34,682 nucleotides of DNA from JADJWR01 sp964509545 (GCA_964509545.1 CAZDXQ010000040.1:1-34682), one strand, 5' to 3'. Positions 7,546-15,422 are shown, counted from the stretch's first letter. Translations and numbers: made by a program. The notes: a model not told the origin generated them from the sequence alone.

Positions 7546-8289
7546 ATGCTGCTCATTCCCGCAATCGACCTGAAGGACGGCAAGTGCGTGCGCCTGCGGC
7601 AGGGCGACATGTCGGATGCAACGGTGTTCTCGGAAGACCCGGTGGCGATGGCGCGCCACTGGGTCGAGCAGGGCGCGCGCCGCCTGCATGTGGTCGACCT
7701 GAACGGCGCCCGCTCGGGCCGCCCGGTCAACGAGGCGGTGATCAAGCGGATGATCAAGGCGGTGGGTGACGACATCCCGGTGCAACTGGGCGGCGGCATC
7801 CGCGATCTGGACACGATCGAGCGCTATATCGACGACGGCGTGGCCTTCGTCGTCATCGGCACGGCCGCGGTGAAGAGCCCGGGCTTCCTGCAGGATGCCT
7901 GCAGCGCCTTCGGCGGCCACGTGATCGTTTCGCTCGACGCGCGCGACGGCAAGGTTGCCACCGACGGCTGGAGCAAGCTCACCGGCCACGACGTGATCGA
8001 CCTGGCGAAGAAGTTCGAGGACTATGGCGTCGATGCCATTCTTTACACTGACATCGGCCGCGACGGCATGATGACCGGCGTGAATGTCGAGGCCACCGTG
8101 GAACTGGCGCGCGCGGTGAAGATCCCGGTGATCGCCAGCGGCGGCGTGTCCAGCATCGCCGACATCGAGCGGCTGTGCGCCGTCGAGTCCGAAGGCGTCG
8201 AGGCGGCGATCCTCGGCCGTTCGCTTTACGAGGGTGCGATCGACTTCAGGCTGGCGCAGAGCCGGGCCGACGAGCTGAGCGGCGGCTGA
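7546..8289 (+). CDS. hisA: ProFAR isomerase (phosphoribosylformimino-5-aminoimidazole carboxamide ribotide isomerase)
   Basis: HisA opens the ribose ring of ProFAR by an Amadori rearrangement to give PRFAR. It is a 247-residue TIM barrel: LLIPAIDLKDGKCVRLRQGD at the N-terminus with the first catalytic Asp, VQLGGGIRD and VIGTAAV as phosphate-binding elements, ILYTDIGRDGM with the second catalytic Asp, and VIASGGVSS and ILGRSLYEG near the end. The 84-base gap after hisH has no ATG in frame and no obvious ribosome binding site. Confidence 0.96.
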   Translation: MLLIPAIDLKDGKCVRLRQGDMSDATVFSEDPVAMARHWVEQGARRLHVVDLNGARSGRPVNEAVIKRMIKAVGDDIPVQLGGGIRDLDTIERYIDDGVAFVVIGTAAVKSPGFLQDACSAFGGHVIVSLDARDGKVATDGWSKLTGHDVIDLAKKFEDYGVDAILYTDIGRDGMMTGVNVEATVELARAVKIPVIASGGVSSIADIERLCAVESEGVEAAILGRSLYEGAIDFRLAQSRADELSGG

Positions 8290-8331
8290 GCCGCAGCAGC
8301 GCGGACGCCTGCGCCGCGCCATACTCACGTC

Positions 8332-9105
8332 ATGCTCGCCAAGCGCATCATCCCCTGTCTCGACGTGACCGCGGGCCGGGTCGTCAAGGGCGTGAATTTC
8401 GTCCAGCTGCGCGATGCCGGCGACCCGGTGGAGATCGCCCGGCGCTACGACGGCGAAGGCGCCGACGAACTGACGTTCCTCGACATCACCGCCTCCTCCG
8501 ACGCCCGCGACATCCTGCTGCACATGATCGAGGCGGTGGCCGAGTGCGTCTTCATTCCGCTGACGGTGGGCGGAGGCGTGCGCAGGGTCGACGACGTGCG
8601 CCGGCTGCTGAATGCCGGCGCCGACAAGATTTCGATCAACACGGCGGCCGTGCAGAACCCGCAACTGGTGGCCGACGCCAGTGCCCGCTTCGGCGCACAG
8701 TGCATCGTGGTGGCGATCGACGCCCGACGGCGGGTGGCCGAGGATCCGGCGCGCGGCTGGGAAGTGTTCACTCACGGCGGGCGCTCGGCCACCGGGCTCG
8801 ATGCGATCGAATGGGCGCGGCGGGTGACGGCGCTCGGCGCCGGCGAAATCCTGCTCACCAGCATGGACCGCGATGGCACCAAGGCCGGCTTCGACCTCGA
8901 GCTGACGCGTGCCGTGGCCGATGCGGTCAGCGTGCCGGTGATCGCCTCGGGCGGCGTCGGCAACCTGCAGCATCTTGCCGACGGCATCACCATCGGCCGC
9001 GCCGATGCAGTGCTGGCCGCTTCGATCTTCCATTACGGCGAATACACGGTGCGCGAAGCCAAGGCGTTTCTGGCCGAGCGCGGCATCACGATGAGGCAGG
9101 CATGA
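8332..9105 (+). CDS. hisF: Imidazole glycerol phosphate synthase, cyclase subunit
   Basis: HisF uses ammonia from HisH to convert PRFAR to imidazole glycerol phosphate and AICAR. The 257-residue protein is a TIM barrel related to HisA. It starts MLAKRIIPCLDVTAGRVVKGVNF (catalytic Asp in CLDV), with DELTFLDITAS, VGGGVR, ADKISINTAA, VVAIDARR, ILLTSMDRDGTKAGFD (second catalytic Asp) and VIASGGVGN. No residues of the ammonia gate or active site appear lost. Confidence 0.97.
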   Translation: MLAKRIIPCLDVTAGRVVKGVNFVQLRDAGDPVEIARRYDGEGADELTFLDITASSDARDILLHMIEAVAECVFIPLTVGGGVRRVDDVRRLLNAGADKISINTAAVQNPQLVADASARFGAQCIVVAIDARRRVAEDPARGWEVFTHGGRSATGLDAIEWARRVTALGAGEILLTSMDRDGTKAGFDLELTRAVADAVSVPVIASGGVGNLQHLADGITIGRADAVLAASIFHYGEYTVREAKAFLAERGITMRQA

Positions 9106-9115
9106 CGGACCGGTC

Positions 9116-9520
9116 ATGCCTCGGCAGGCGATTGCGGTGAACTGGCTCGATGAGATCCGCTTCGACGAGCGTGGCTTGGTGGCCGTGATCGCCCAGGACG
9201 CGACCAGCGGCCGCGTGCTGATGGTGGCCTGGGCCAGCGCCGAGGCTGTTGCCGAGACGGTGGCCACCGGCCAGGCCGTGTATTTTTCCCGCTCGCGCGG
9301 ACGGCTGTGGCGCAAGGGCGAGGAATCCGGGCATCGCCAGAGGGTGCTCGAGGTCCGGCTCGACTGTGACGGCGACGCGGTGCTGTATCGCGTCGAGCCG
9401 GCCGGCGGCATCGCCTGCCACACCGGTCGCGAGAGCTGCTTCTATCGCCTGTTGCGCGACGGCCAGTGGCAGGTGGTCGACCCGGTGCTGCAGGACCCCG
9501 AACTGATCTACCGGAAATGA
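9116..9520 (+). CDS. hisI: Phosphoribosyl-AMP cyclohydrolase
   Basis: HisI hydrolyses the adenine ring of phosphoribosyl-AMP (third step). It is the stand-alone form of 134 residues, with the pyrophosphohydrolase encoded separately by hisE. Metal-binding residues are seen in LEVRLDCDGDAVLYRVEP and ACHTGRESCFYR; VAWASAEAV and YFSRSRGRLWRKGEESGHRQ are typical. The stop overlaps the hisE start (ATGA at 9517). Confidence 0.95.
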   Translation: MPRQAIAVNWLDEIRFDERGLVAVIAQDATSGRVLMVAWASAEAVAETVATGQAVYFSRSRGRLWRKGEESGHRQRVLEVRLDCDGDAVLYRVEPAGGIACHTGRESCFYRLLRDGQWQVVDPVLQDPELIYRK

Positions 9521-9876
9521 ACGACGACGTGCTGATGCAACTGGCGGCGGTGATCGAATCGCGGCGAGGTGGCGATCCCGATGTCTCCTATGTGGCGCGC
9601 CTGCTGGCGCGGGGCGAAGACGCGATCCTGAAGAAGATCGGCGAGGAGGCGACGGAAACGGTGCTGGCGGCGAAGGACGCGAGCGCGGGAGCCGCCAAGG
9701 AGCGCGTCGTCGCCGAAACGGCGGACCTGTGGTTCCACTGCCTGGTGATGCTGGCGCATTACGGCCTCGGTCCGCAGCAGGTACTGGCCGAATTGCAGCG
9801 CCGCGCCGGCACCTCCGGCATCGAAGAAAAGGCAGCGCGCAACGCCGCTCGCCGCGAGCGAAGCGAGCGACGATGA
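9517..9876 (+). CDS. hisE: Phosphoribosyl-ATP pyrophosphatase
   Basis: HisE removes pyrophosphate from phosphoribosyl-ATP (second step). The 119-residue protein shows the MazG-like helical signature: ILKKIGEEATETVLAAKD and VAETADLWFHCLVMLAHYGL. After the usual family end near GTSGIEEKAAR it carries about 15 extra basic residues (NAARRERSERR). This tail is encoded by the first copy of a 44-base direct repeat, whose second copy ends a neighbouring small ORF. The tail is therefore likely acquired and not needed for catalysis. Start is the ATGA overlap with hisI; the stop overlaps an ATG at 9873. Confidence 0.93.
   Translation: MNDDVLMQLAAVIESRRGGDPDVSYVARLLARGEDAILKKIGEEATETVLAAKDASAGAAKERVVAETADLWFHCLVMLAHYGLGPQQVLAELQRRAGTSGIEEKAARNAARRERSERR
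9827..9870 (+). repeat. Direct repeat, copy 1 (44 bp)
   Basis: First copy of a 44-base direct repeat, 41/44 identical to 9955-9998; starts are 128 bases apart. It encodes the C-terminus of HisE (KAARNAARRERSER) and contains CGCTCG/CGAGCG (9847-9852 with 9856-9861), a 6-bp stem. It is followed by an ATGA stop/start overlap. Confidence 0.85.
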
Positions 9877-10004
9877 TGTGGACGCGCTGCCTTTCGGCGG
9901 AGGCTTACCTGCGCGGCGCGCAGGTCAAGGCCGCGGCAGCGGCCGGCCGAAGCCAAAAGGCAGCGCGCAACGCCGCTCAGCGCGAACGAAGCGAGCGAGA
10001 ATGA
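9873..10004 (+). CDS. Possible 43-residue small ORF coupled to hisE
   Basis: The ATG at 9873 overlaps the hisE stop (ATGA). The frame begins MMWTRCLSAEAYLRGAQVK, continues with an Ala-rich stretch, and ends QKAARNAAQRERSERE, nearly the same C-terminus as HisE because it is encoded by the second copy of the 44-base repeat. Its own stop overlaps the next ATG at 10001. It resembles no family I know. Either it is a real coupled small gene, or the repeat unit carries a stop-start junction and creates short frames without function. Repeat offset (128) is 2 mod 3, which explains how both copies are read in the same phase. Confidence 0.35.
   Translation: MMWTRCLSAEAYLRGAQVKAAAAAGRSQKAARNAAQRERSERE
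9955..9998 (+). repeat. Direct repeat, copy 2 (44 bp)
   Basis: Second copy of the repeat at 9827-9870, with three substitutions, two of which weaken the internal stem of copy 1. It encodes KAARNAAQRERSER and is again followed by an ATGA overlap (10001). Between the copies, CGCGCTGCCT (9883-9892) is an inverted copy of the repeat's AGGCAGCGCG. Confidence 0.85.
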
Positions 10005-10141
10005 GGCTGGTTCGATGCCCTCTGGCCAACGCTGACGTTGGGCAGATCAGGCTCATCCCAGAGTTCGTCCGGGGCCTGGCATTGCCGCGACCAGACACGG
10101 GCGCACGCCGCAAGGGGTCGACGACGGGGTCGAGGATATGA
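10001..10141 (+). CDS. Possible 46-residue small ORF before the HIT gene
   Basis: The frame starts at the ATG overlapping the previous stop (10001) and ends at a TGA overlapping the ATG of the HIT gene (10138). The product begins MRLVRCPLANADVGQIRL and ends in a basic stretch (GARRKGSTTGSRI); no domain is recognised. Together with the previous frame it makes an unbroken chain of 4-base overlaps from hisE to the HIT gene. This is compatible with translational coupling, but both frames are short and sit in repeat-associated DNA. Confidence 0.3.
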   Translation: MRLVRCPLANADVGQIRLIPEFVRGLALPRPDTGARRKGSTTGSRI

Positions 10142-10479
10142 GCTCGAACTGCATTTTCTGCCGGATCATCAAGGGCGAGATTCCGAGCCGCAGGGTTTAC
10201 GAGGACGACGAACTCGTCGTCTTTCACGACATCCACCCGGCGGCGCCGGTGCATCTGCTGATGGTGCCGAAGGAGCATTTCGATAACCTCGACTTCGCCG
10301 AGGCTCGGCACGAGCGACTGTTGGGTAAAATGCAACTCCTCGCTCCGCGGCTGGCACGAGAACAAGGCGCCACGAATGGGTACCGTGTCGTGACCAACAA
10401 CGGTCCGGACGGCGGGCAAGAGGTATATCACTTGCACGTGCACGTGCTGGGCGGTGCCCGGCCGTGGAAACGCCTGTAA
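10138..10479 (+). CDS. HIT family purine nucleoside phosphoramidase (HinT-like)
   Basis: A histidine-triad protein of 113 residues. HinT-type enzymes hydrolyse AMP-lysine and other nucleoside phosphoramidates. Seen: CIFCRIIKGEIPSRRVYEDD at the N-terminus with a CxxC pair, HPAAPVHLLMVPKEH, and the triad HLHVHVLGG near the C-terminus. Position between hisE and tatA is a recurrent arrangement in betaproteobacteria. TatA begins 18 bases after its stop. Confidence 0.93.
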   Translation: MSSNCIFCRIIKGEIPSRRVYEDDELVVFHDIHPAAPVHLLMVPKEHFDNLDFAEARHERLLGKMQLLAPRLAREQGATNGYRVVTNNGPDGGQEVYHLHVHVLGGARPWKRL

Positions 10480-10497
10480 TCGTCAACGGAGTCCATC

Positions 10498-10728
10498 ATG
10501 GGTTCGTTCTCAATCTGGCACTGGCTGGTCGTTCTGCTGGTCATCATCCTGGTCTTCGGCACCAGCAAGCTGAAGAACATCGGCAAGGATCTCGGCGGCG
10601 CGATCAAAGGATTCAAGGAAGGCATCAAGGAAGGCGGCGACGAGGTCGATGCGGCGGCGAAGAAGGTCGAGGAGACCAAGAAGGTTGCCGGCCAGACGAT
10701 CGACGTGCAGGCCAAAGAGAAGTCCTGA
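10498..10728 (+). CDS. tatA: Sec-independent protein translocase TatA
   Basis: TatA forms the pore-like oligomer of the twin-arginine translocase, which exports folded proteins. The 76-residue protein has one N-terminal membrane helix (IWHWLVVLLVIILVFG), the FGTSKLKNIGKDLGGAIKGFKEG hinge and amphipathic helix, and a charged Lys/Glu-rich tail. The order tatA-tatB-tatC with short gaps indicates one transcript. Confidence 0.95.
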   Translation: MGSFSIWHWLVVLLVIILVFGTSKLKNIGKDLGGAIKGFKEGIKEGGDEVDAAAKKVEETKKVAGQTIDVQAKEKS

Positions 10729-10812
10729 TTGCCCTGACTCGCAGGCCGCTGGGTTGCCGCGCCGCCGGCCCCGGGCCTGGCTGACGCCGATTGCCCGGGC
10801 ATCGGAACCAAG

Positions 10813-11334
10813 ATGTTCGATTTCAGTTTCGGCGAACTCGCGATCATCGGCGCGGTCGCGCTGGTCGTCCTCGGCCCCGAACGGCTGCCCAGGGTGGCGC
10901 GCACGGCTGGCGAGTGGCTTGGCAAGGCGCAGCGCTACGTCAGTCAGGTCAAGAGCGACATCAATCGCGAAATCGAACTGGCGGAGCTGAAAAAGCTGCA
11001 GGAAGAGGCGCGCCAGGCCGCGCAGTCCGTGCAGTCGTCGCTGAACGAGGTCCGTTCCGATTTGACATCGCTCGAGGCGGAGATCGGCAAGGGTTCGGGC
11101 GGCACGTCGACGACGAGCGAGGCGCCAGCCGCGGACTACGCGTGGGAGGGCGCCGACGAAACGTGGCAGCGCAGCGTTTTTCCGAAGCGATACAAGCCGG
11201 GGCCGTCGGTGGACGAACTGGCCGAGGAGCTGGCGCGGCTGAAGCGCCAGATGGCGCTGCCCTCGGCGCACTCAGGCACGCAGCGTAAGTACGCGCCGCG
11301 CGCGCGCGTGAACCGGCCGCGGATCCGGCGCTGA
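10813..11334 (+). CDS. tatB: Sec-independent protein translocase TatB
   Basis: TatB joins TatC to recognise Tat signal peptides. The 173-residue protein starts MFDFSFGELAIIGAVALVVLGPERLP, with the membrane helix and the FGELAII and LGPERLP motifs typical of TatB and not TatA. A long helical region follows (about 30-95), then a Ser/Thr/Ala-rich linker and a basic tail. The start follows an 84-base gap after tatA. A short helical segment (VDELAEELARLKRQM) lies in the C-terminal part. Confidence 0.94.
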   Translation: MFDFSFGELAIIGAVALVVLGPERLPRVARTAGEWLGKAQRYVSQVKSDINREIELAELKKLQEEARQAAQSVQSSLNEVRSDLTSLEAEIGKGSGGTSTTSEAPAADYAWEGADETWQRSVFPKRYKPGPSVDELAEELARLKRQMALPSAHSGTQRKYAPRARVNRPRIRR

Positions 11335-11350
11335 TGGAGGCGCGCGGACG

Positions 11351-12133
11351 ATGAGCGGCGCGCCGCCCCCCGAAGCAGAACCCGGCGAAGAGCAGAGCTT
11401 CCTGTCGCACCTGATCGAGCTGCGCCAGCGGCTGGTGCGCTCGGCCGTCGCCATCGTCGTCGTGTTCCTGGCGCTTTCGCCGTTCATGCGCGATATCTTC
11501 GCCATCCTGTCGGCGCCGCTGCTGAGCGTGCTGCCGGCGGGGACGAAGCTGATCGCCACCGGCGTGATCACGCCGTTCATGGTGCCGCTGAAGCTGACGC
11601 TGTTCGTTGCCTTCCTGATCGCGCTGCCCTATGTGCTTTACCAGGCGTGGGCCTTCATCGCGCCGGGGCTTTACCTGCACGAAAAGCGCCTGGCGGCGCC
11701 GATCATCGCTTCCAGCGTGGCGATGTTCGGCCTCGGCATGGCCTACTGCTATTACTTCGTCTTCGGCGTCGTGTTTCGCTTCATCGCCGGTTTTGCGCCG
11801 AGTTCGGTCAACGTCGCGCCAGACATCGAGGCCTATTTCAGCTTCGTCCTCGGCCTGTTCCTTGCGTTCGGCCTGACCTTCGAAGTGCCGATCGTGGTGG
11901 TGCTGCTGGCGCGGTTCGGCATTGCCGACGTGGAAAAGCTGCGCAGCGCACGCCCATACGTGATCGTCGGCGCCTTCATCCTGGCCGCGATCTTCACGCC
12001 GCCGGACGTGATCTCGCAGCTGCTGCTCGCCTTGCCGCTGTGCCTGCTGTACGAGGTCGGCATCCAGCTTGCCCGCCTTGTCGGCACGCGCGCCGAGGCC
12101 GATTCGACGCGCGCCGCGGGCGAAGGCGGCTGA
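11351..12133 (+). CDS. tatC: Sec-independent protein translocase TatC
   Basis: TatC is the polytopic receptor of the Tat system. The 260-residue protein has the expected six membrane segments, begins near SFLSHLIELRQRLVRSAVAI (the conserved SHLxELRxRL motif), and includes the periplasmic FMVPLKLTLFVAFLIALPYVLYQ region and the conserved Glu in LTFEVPIVVVLLAR. A close Tat substrate is likely PetA, encoded 2.7 kb downstream. Confidence 0.96.
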   Translation: MSGAPPPEAEPGEEQSFLSHLIELRQRLVRSAVAIVVVFLALSPFMRDIFAILSAPLLSVLPAGTKLIATGVITPFMVPLKLTLFVAFLIALPYVLYQAWAFIAPGLYLHEKRLAAPIIASSVAMFGLGMAYCYYFVFGVVFRFIAGFAPSSVNVAPDIEAYFSFVLGLFLAFGLTFEVPIVVVLLARFGIADVEKLRSARPYVIVGAFILAAIFTPPDVISQLLLALPLCLLYEVGIQLARLVGTRAEADSTRAAGEGG

Positions 12134-12147
12134 ACCGGATCCGATCG

Positions 12148-12828
12148 ATGCGACCTTCGCTCTACCTGCTGGGCGCATGGCTGGCTGCGATGCTGGCGGC
12201 CTTGCTGGTTTCGACGCGCGCAACGGCGCAGTTGCAGGTCGTGCCCGACGACGACCCGGACCTGGCCCACGGCTGGGCGGCCTATCAGGCGAGCGACCCG
12301 CAGGAGGCGCTGAGGCGCTTTCTCAAGGCCGCCGAGCGCAACCAGCGCGTGGCGCAGTTCAATCTGGCCGTGATGCTGATCAGCGGCGACGGCGTCGCTG
12401 CCGATCCGGCGCAGGGGCTGCAGTGGCTGCGCCGCGCCGCCGACAACGGGCTGGCGCGCGCGCAGTATTCGCTCGGCGTCCTGCTCGAACAGGGGCGGCT
12501 GCTGCCGCGCTCGCTCACGGAGGCGACGACGTGGTACGAGAAGGCGGCGCGGCAGGGCTGGCGCGACGCGCAGCTGAACGTCGCCACTCAGTACTACCTC
12601 GGCCGCGGCGCGCCGCGCGACTATGCTGCTGCGGCGCACTGGTACGAGCGCGCCGCCGAGCAGGGCGATCTCGGCGCCGCCTACATCCTGGCCAGCATGT
12701 ACGAGCACGGCGACGGCGTGCCGCGCGACCTCGAGCGAGCGCTGCGCTGGTATGTCGAGGCTTCGGCCGGTGGCGAACCGGCGGCGCGCATCAAGGCCGA
12801 GGAACTGCGCACGCGCAGCCGTCCTTAG
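12148..12828 (+). CDS. Exported Sel1-repeat protein
   Basis: A 226-residue protein with an N-terminal hydrophobic segment (LYLLGAWLAAMLAALLV) ending near ATAQ, compatible with a signal peptide. The rest consists of about four to five Sel1-like helical repeats of 36 residues. Examples are AQFNLAVMLISGDGV, AQYSLGVLLEQGR, AQLNVATQYYLGRGA and AAYILASMYEHGDGV, each followed by a WxxxAA element. Such proteins are scaffolds for protein contacts, probably periplasmic here; the partner is unknown. It begins 14 bases after tatC and faces the protease gene tail to tail. Confidence 0.85.
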   Translation: MRPSLYLLGAWLAAMLAALLVSTRATAQLQVVPDDDPDLAHGWAAYQASDPQEALRRFLKAAERNQRVAQFNLAVMLISGDGVAADPAQGLQWLRRAADNGLARAQYSLGVLLEQGRLLPRSLTEATTWYEKAARQGWRDAQLNVATQYYLGRGAPRDYAAAAHWYERAAEQGDLGAAYILASMYEHGDGVPRDLERALRWYVEASAGGEPAARIKAEELRTRSRP

Positions 12829-12844
12829 GCGCCCGCGGTTTGGC

Positions 12845-14011
12845 TTAACGGCGCGCTGGAGGAATCGGCCGCTCGCCGACGGTGACCGCCAGCTCGACCT
12901 CGCGGCCGTTGCGCTCGACGCGCACTGTCGCCACCGAACCGGGCGCGAGCTGAGCGATCTGATTGAGCATGCCCGGCGTATCGCGCACCGGGGTGTCGTT
13001 GATCGACAGCAGCACATCGCCGGGCTCCATGCCGGCGCTGCCGGCCGGGGCGCTACGCTGCACGCCGCGCACGACCACGCCCTGTTCGCGGCGCAGTTTC
13101 AGCGCGGCGACCAGTTCCGGCGTAATGTCGACCGGCTCGATGCCGAAGTAGCCGCGTGTGACGCGTCCGCTCGCCACCAACTGCTTCATCACCTGCGTGA
13201 CGATCGCCGTCGGGATGGCGAAGCCGATGCCGATCGAGCCGCCCGAGCGCGAATAGATCGCCGTGTTGATGCCGACCAGATTGCCGGCGGTGTCGATCAG
13301 TGCCCCGCCGGAATTGCCCTGGTTGATGGCCGCGTCCGTCTGGATGAAGTTCTCGTAGCGGTTGATGCCGAGGTTGTTGCGCCCGACGGCCGAGACGATG
13401 CCCATCGTCACCGTCTGGCCGACATCGAAGGGGTTGCCGATGGCCAGCACCACGTCGCCGACCGCCAGCGCCTCCGAGGCGCCGAGCGTGATCACCGGCA
13501 GGTCGCGTGCGTCGATGCGCAGCACGGCGAGGTCGGTCTCCGGGTCGGCGCCGACCAGGGTTGCGGCGACCTTGCGCCCGTCGGCCAACGCCACCGCGAT
13601 CTCGTCGGCGGCCTGCACCACGTGGTTGTTGGTCAGCACGTAACCTTCGGCGGCCGCGATCACTCCCGAGCCGAGTCCGGCGACCCGCTCGGGGTGGCCG
13701 GGAAACCGATCGCCAAAGAACCGATCGAACAACTGCTGCTCTTCGGCGCCCTGGGCACGGCGGATCTCCTTCGTCGTGTAAACGCTGACGACCGCCGGCA
13801 TGGCGCGGCGCGCGGCGTCGGCGTATGACTGCAGCGCCGCACTGCGCGTCGCATCCGGCGCCAGCTTCGCCTGCTGGATGGTGATCTGCGGCGCCGGCGC
13901 GGAACTCGGGATGCCGCGCAGCCACTGCGGCTTCAGCGTGGCGACGATGAATACAACGGCCAGTCCGACCGTGGTGACCTGCGCGAATAGCAGCCAAAGA
14001 CGCGACAACAT
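12845..14011 (-). CDS. DegS/DegQ-like trypsin-type serine protease
   Basis: A periplasmic, membrane-anchored protease of 388 residues. N-terminal membrane helix (about 8-26), then a protease domain with the triad His130 (TNNHVV), Asp160 (ETDLAVL) and Ser234 (INQGNSGGALID). A single PDZ domain follows (about 285-375: GYFGIEPVDITPELV, GMEPGDVLLSINDTPV). One PDZ plus an N-terminal anchor resembles DegS/AlgW, which cleaves anti-sigma-E factors, more than DegP with two PDZ domains. Regulatory or quality-control role cannot be settled without an rse/muc locus in view. It is transcribed opposite to the tat genes. Confidence 0.93.
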   Translation of the reverse strand: MLSRLWLLFAQVTTVGLAVVFIVATLKPQWLRGIPSSAPAPQITIQQAKLAPDATRSAALQSYADAARRAMPAVVSVYTTKEIRRAQGAEEQQLFDRFFGDRFPGHPERVAGLGSGVIAAAEGYVLTNNHVVQAADEIAVALADGRKVAATLVGADPETDLAVLRIDARDLPVITLGASEALAVGDVVLAIGNPFDVGQTVTMGIVSAVGRNNLGINRYENFIQTDAAINQGNSGGALIDTAGNLVGINTAIYSRSGGSIGIGFAIPTAIVTQVMKQLVASGRVTRGYFGIEPVDITPELVAALKLRREQGVVVRGVQRSAPAGSAGMEPGDVLLSINDTPVRDTPGMLNQIAQLAPGSVATVRVERNGREVELAVTVGERPIPPARR

Positions 14012-14044
14012 CAGGATCTGTTGCCCCTCGTTGCAGAGGGCACA

Positions 14045-14050
14045 AGTGTA
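14045..14050 (-). promoter_or_regulatory. Possible -10 box for the protease gene
   Basis: TACACT on the minus strand, 34 bases before the protease ATG. No good -35 is seen in the GC-rich DNA upstream. The leader contains a 5-bp hairpin (CCCTC at 14025-14029 with GAGGG at 14036-14040) close to the start codon. Confidence 0.35.
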
Positions 14051-14156
14051 AAGACCGCGGCGGCCGGCCGATGCGGCGGCCGCCGCCGCTGGCCGCGATG
14101 GGCTGCGGGGCAGGGCAAGTGGCGCTGCGCCGCGCGCCGTCGTCGCCCCGCGAGGA

Positions 14157-14576
14157 TCAGCGCTTCAGTGCGTCGCGGATCTCACGCAGCAACACGACGT
14201 CTTCCGGCGGCGCGGGCGGCGGTGCCGGCGGCGCTTCGCGCTTGAGCCTGTTCATCGACTTGACCATCCAGAAGATGATGAAGGCCAGGATGATGAAGTT
14301 GATCGCCACCGTCGCGAAACTGCCCCAGGCGAACACGGTGCCCACCTTCTGCGCCTCGGCCAGCGGCGCCCCGGGCGGAACCGCGCCCGACAGCACGAAG
14401 TACTTGTTCGAGAAGTCGATCTGTCCGCCGGCGATGAAATTGACCACCGGCATGATCACGTCCTTGACCATCGAATCGACGATCTTGCCGAACGCGCCAC
14501 CGATGATCACGCCGACCGCCAGGTCCATCACGTTGCCCTTCAGCGCGAACTCCCTGAACTCCTGAACCATTCCCAT
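14157..14576 (-). CDS. mscL: Large-conductance mechanosensitive channel
   Basis: MscL opens at high membrane tension and relieves hypo-osmotic shock. The 139-residue protein has the N-terminal amphipathic helix (VQEFREFALKGNVMDLAVGV), first membrane helix with VGVIIGGAFGKIV, a periplasmic loop with FSNKYFVL, second helix (ATVAINFIILAFIIFWMV) and a C-terminal Pro/Ala linker plus helix (EDVVLLREIRDALKR). AAGGAG sits 8 bases before the start. It reads in the same direction as the protease but probably has its own promoter. Confidence 0.96.
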   Translation of the reverse strand: MGMVQEFREFALKGNVMDLAVGVIIGGAFGKIVDSMVKDVIMPVVNFIAGGQIDFSNKYFVLSGAVPPGAPLAEAQKVGTVFAWGSFATVAINFIILAFIIFWMVKSMNRLKREAPPAPPPAPPEDVVLLREIRDALKR

Positions 14577-14639
14577 CTTCGATTCTCCTTGTCATTGGAC
14601 TGGACGCGGACGCGCGCACGGCCCGGCCACGTCGAAAGG

Positions 14640-14645
14640 ATTATC
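14640..14645 (-). promoter_or_regulatory. Possible -10 box for mscL
   Basis: GATAAT on the minus strand, 63 bases before the mscL start. No convincing -35 hexamer is visible. Confidence 0.4.
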
Positions 14646-14756
14646 CGGGCTGCGGCCAGCGCCACCGCCCGACTGCCGATCGCGGTTCCGGGCGATAGAC
14701 GACGGCGCGGGGGAGGGGCGGCGCGTGCGCCGGGCGGCCCGTGCAGGGTCATCGGT

Positions 14757-14762
14757 TAAAAT
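14757..14762 (+). promoter_or_regulatory. Possible -10 box for petABC
   Basis: TAAAAT within GGTTAAAATCCGCGG, 54 bases before the petA start. It shares the form TAAA-x-T followed by CCG with the boxes before sspB and tRNA-Thr. The -35 region is GC-rich and unclear. Confidence 0.45.
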
Positions 14763-14816
14763 CCGCGGTCGCCCCGATCCGGGCATGCACTTCTCCTTCG
14801 AATCAGCGAGATCCCC

Positions 14817-15422
14817 ATGGCTTCTGTTCCTGACGCGCAAGATGCCGTCGATCCCGGCCGGCGCGCCGCCCTTGCCACGGCTGGCGTGGTCGGCGGCGCC
14901 GGCTGCGTGGCTGCGGCAGTGCCCTTTGTCTCTTCCTTCACGCCGTCGGAGCGTGCCAAAGCGGCGGGCGCTCCGGTTGAGGTCGACCTGTCCGGTATTG
15001 CGCCGGGCACGATGAAGACCGTCGAATGGCGCGGCAAACCGGTATGGGTCCTGCGCCGGACGCCGGAAATGGTCGCGGCGGTCAAGAAGACCGACGACAA
15101 GGTGGCCGACCCCCAGTCGAAGCGCACCGCCTATCCGACGCCGACCTACGCGCGCAACGAACTGCGCTCGATCAAGCCGGAGTTCCTGATCGTCGTCGGC
15201 ATCTGCTCGCATCTCGGCTGCTCGCCGGTCGGCCCCTTCGCTGCCGGGACCAACCCGACATTGGGCGACGACATGGGCTTCCTGTGTCCCTGCCACGGCT
15301 CGACCTTCGACCTGGCCGGACGTGTGTTCAAGAACAAGCCGGCGCCGGACAACCTGGAAGTGCCGCCGCACAAGTACCTGTCGGACACGCTGGTGCTGGT
15401 CGGCGAGGACGGCGCGGCCTGA
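14817..15422 (+). CDS. petA: Ubiquinol-cytochrome c reductase, Rieske iron-sulfur subunit
   Basis: The [2Fe-2S] subunit of the cytochrome bc1 complex takes electrons from ubiquinol at the periplasmic side. Of 201 residues, the N-terminus has a twin-arginine (Arg15-Arg16) before a hydrophobic helix (about 18-36), the known Tat-exported, uncleaved anchor of Rieske proteins. Cluster ligands are in CSHLGC (Cys130, His132, Cys135) and CPCHGS (Cys157, Cys159, His160). The cluster-binding loop is followed by PAPDNLEVPPHKY. First gene of petABC; its export depends on Tat genes encoded just upstream in this window. Confidence 0.97.
   Translation: MASVPDAQDAVDPGRRAALATAGVVGGAGCVAAAVPFVSSFTPSERAKAAGAPVEVDLSGIAPGTMKTVEWRGKPVWVLRRTPEMVAAVKKTDDKVADPQSKRTAYPTPTYARNELRSIKPEFLIVVGICSHLGCSPVGPFAAGTNPTLGDDMGFLCPCHGSTFDLAGRVFKNKPAPDNLEVPPHKYLSDTLVLVGEDGAA

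Noticed and set aside
8290..8331. Small ORFs in the hisA-hisF and hisH-hisA gaps
   Set aside because: Neither gap has an ATG or GTG opening a frame of any length with coupling to the next gene.
6688..9423. A 911-codon open frame on the minus strand
   Set aside because: It lies opposite hisH, hisA, hisF and hisI and parts of their neighbours, all with clear family motifs. Its composition (His, Arg, Ala, Asp rich, no motifs) is that of an antisense shadow in GC-rich DNA.
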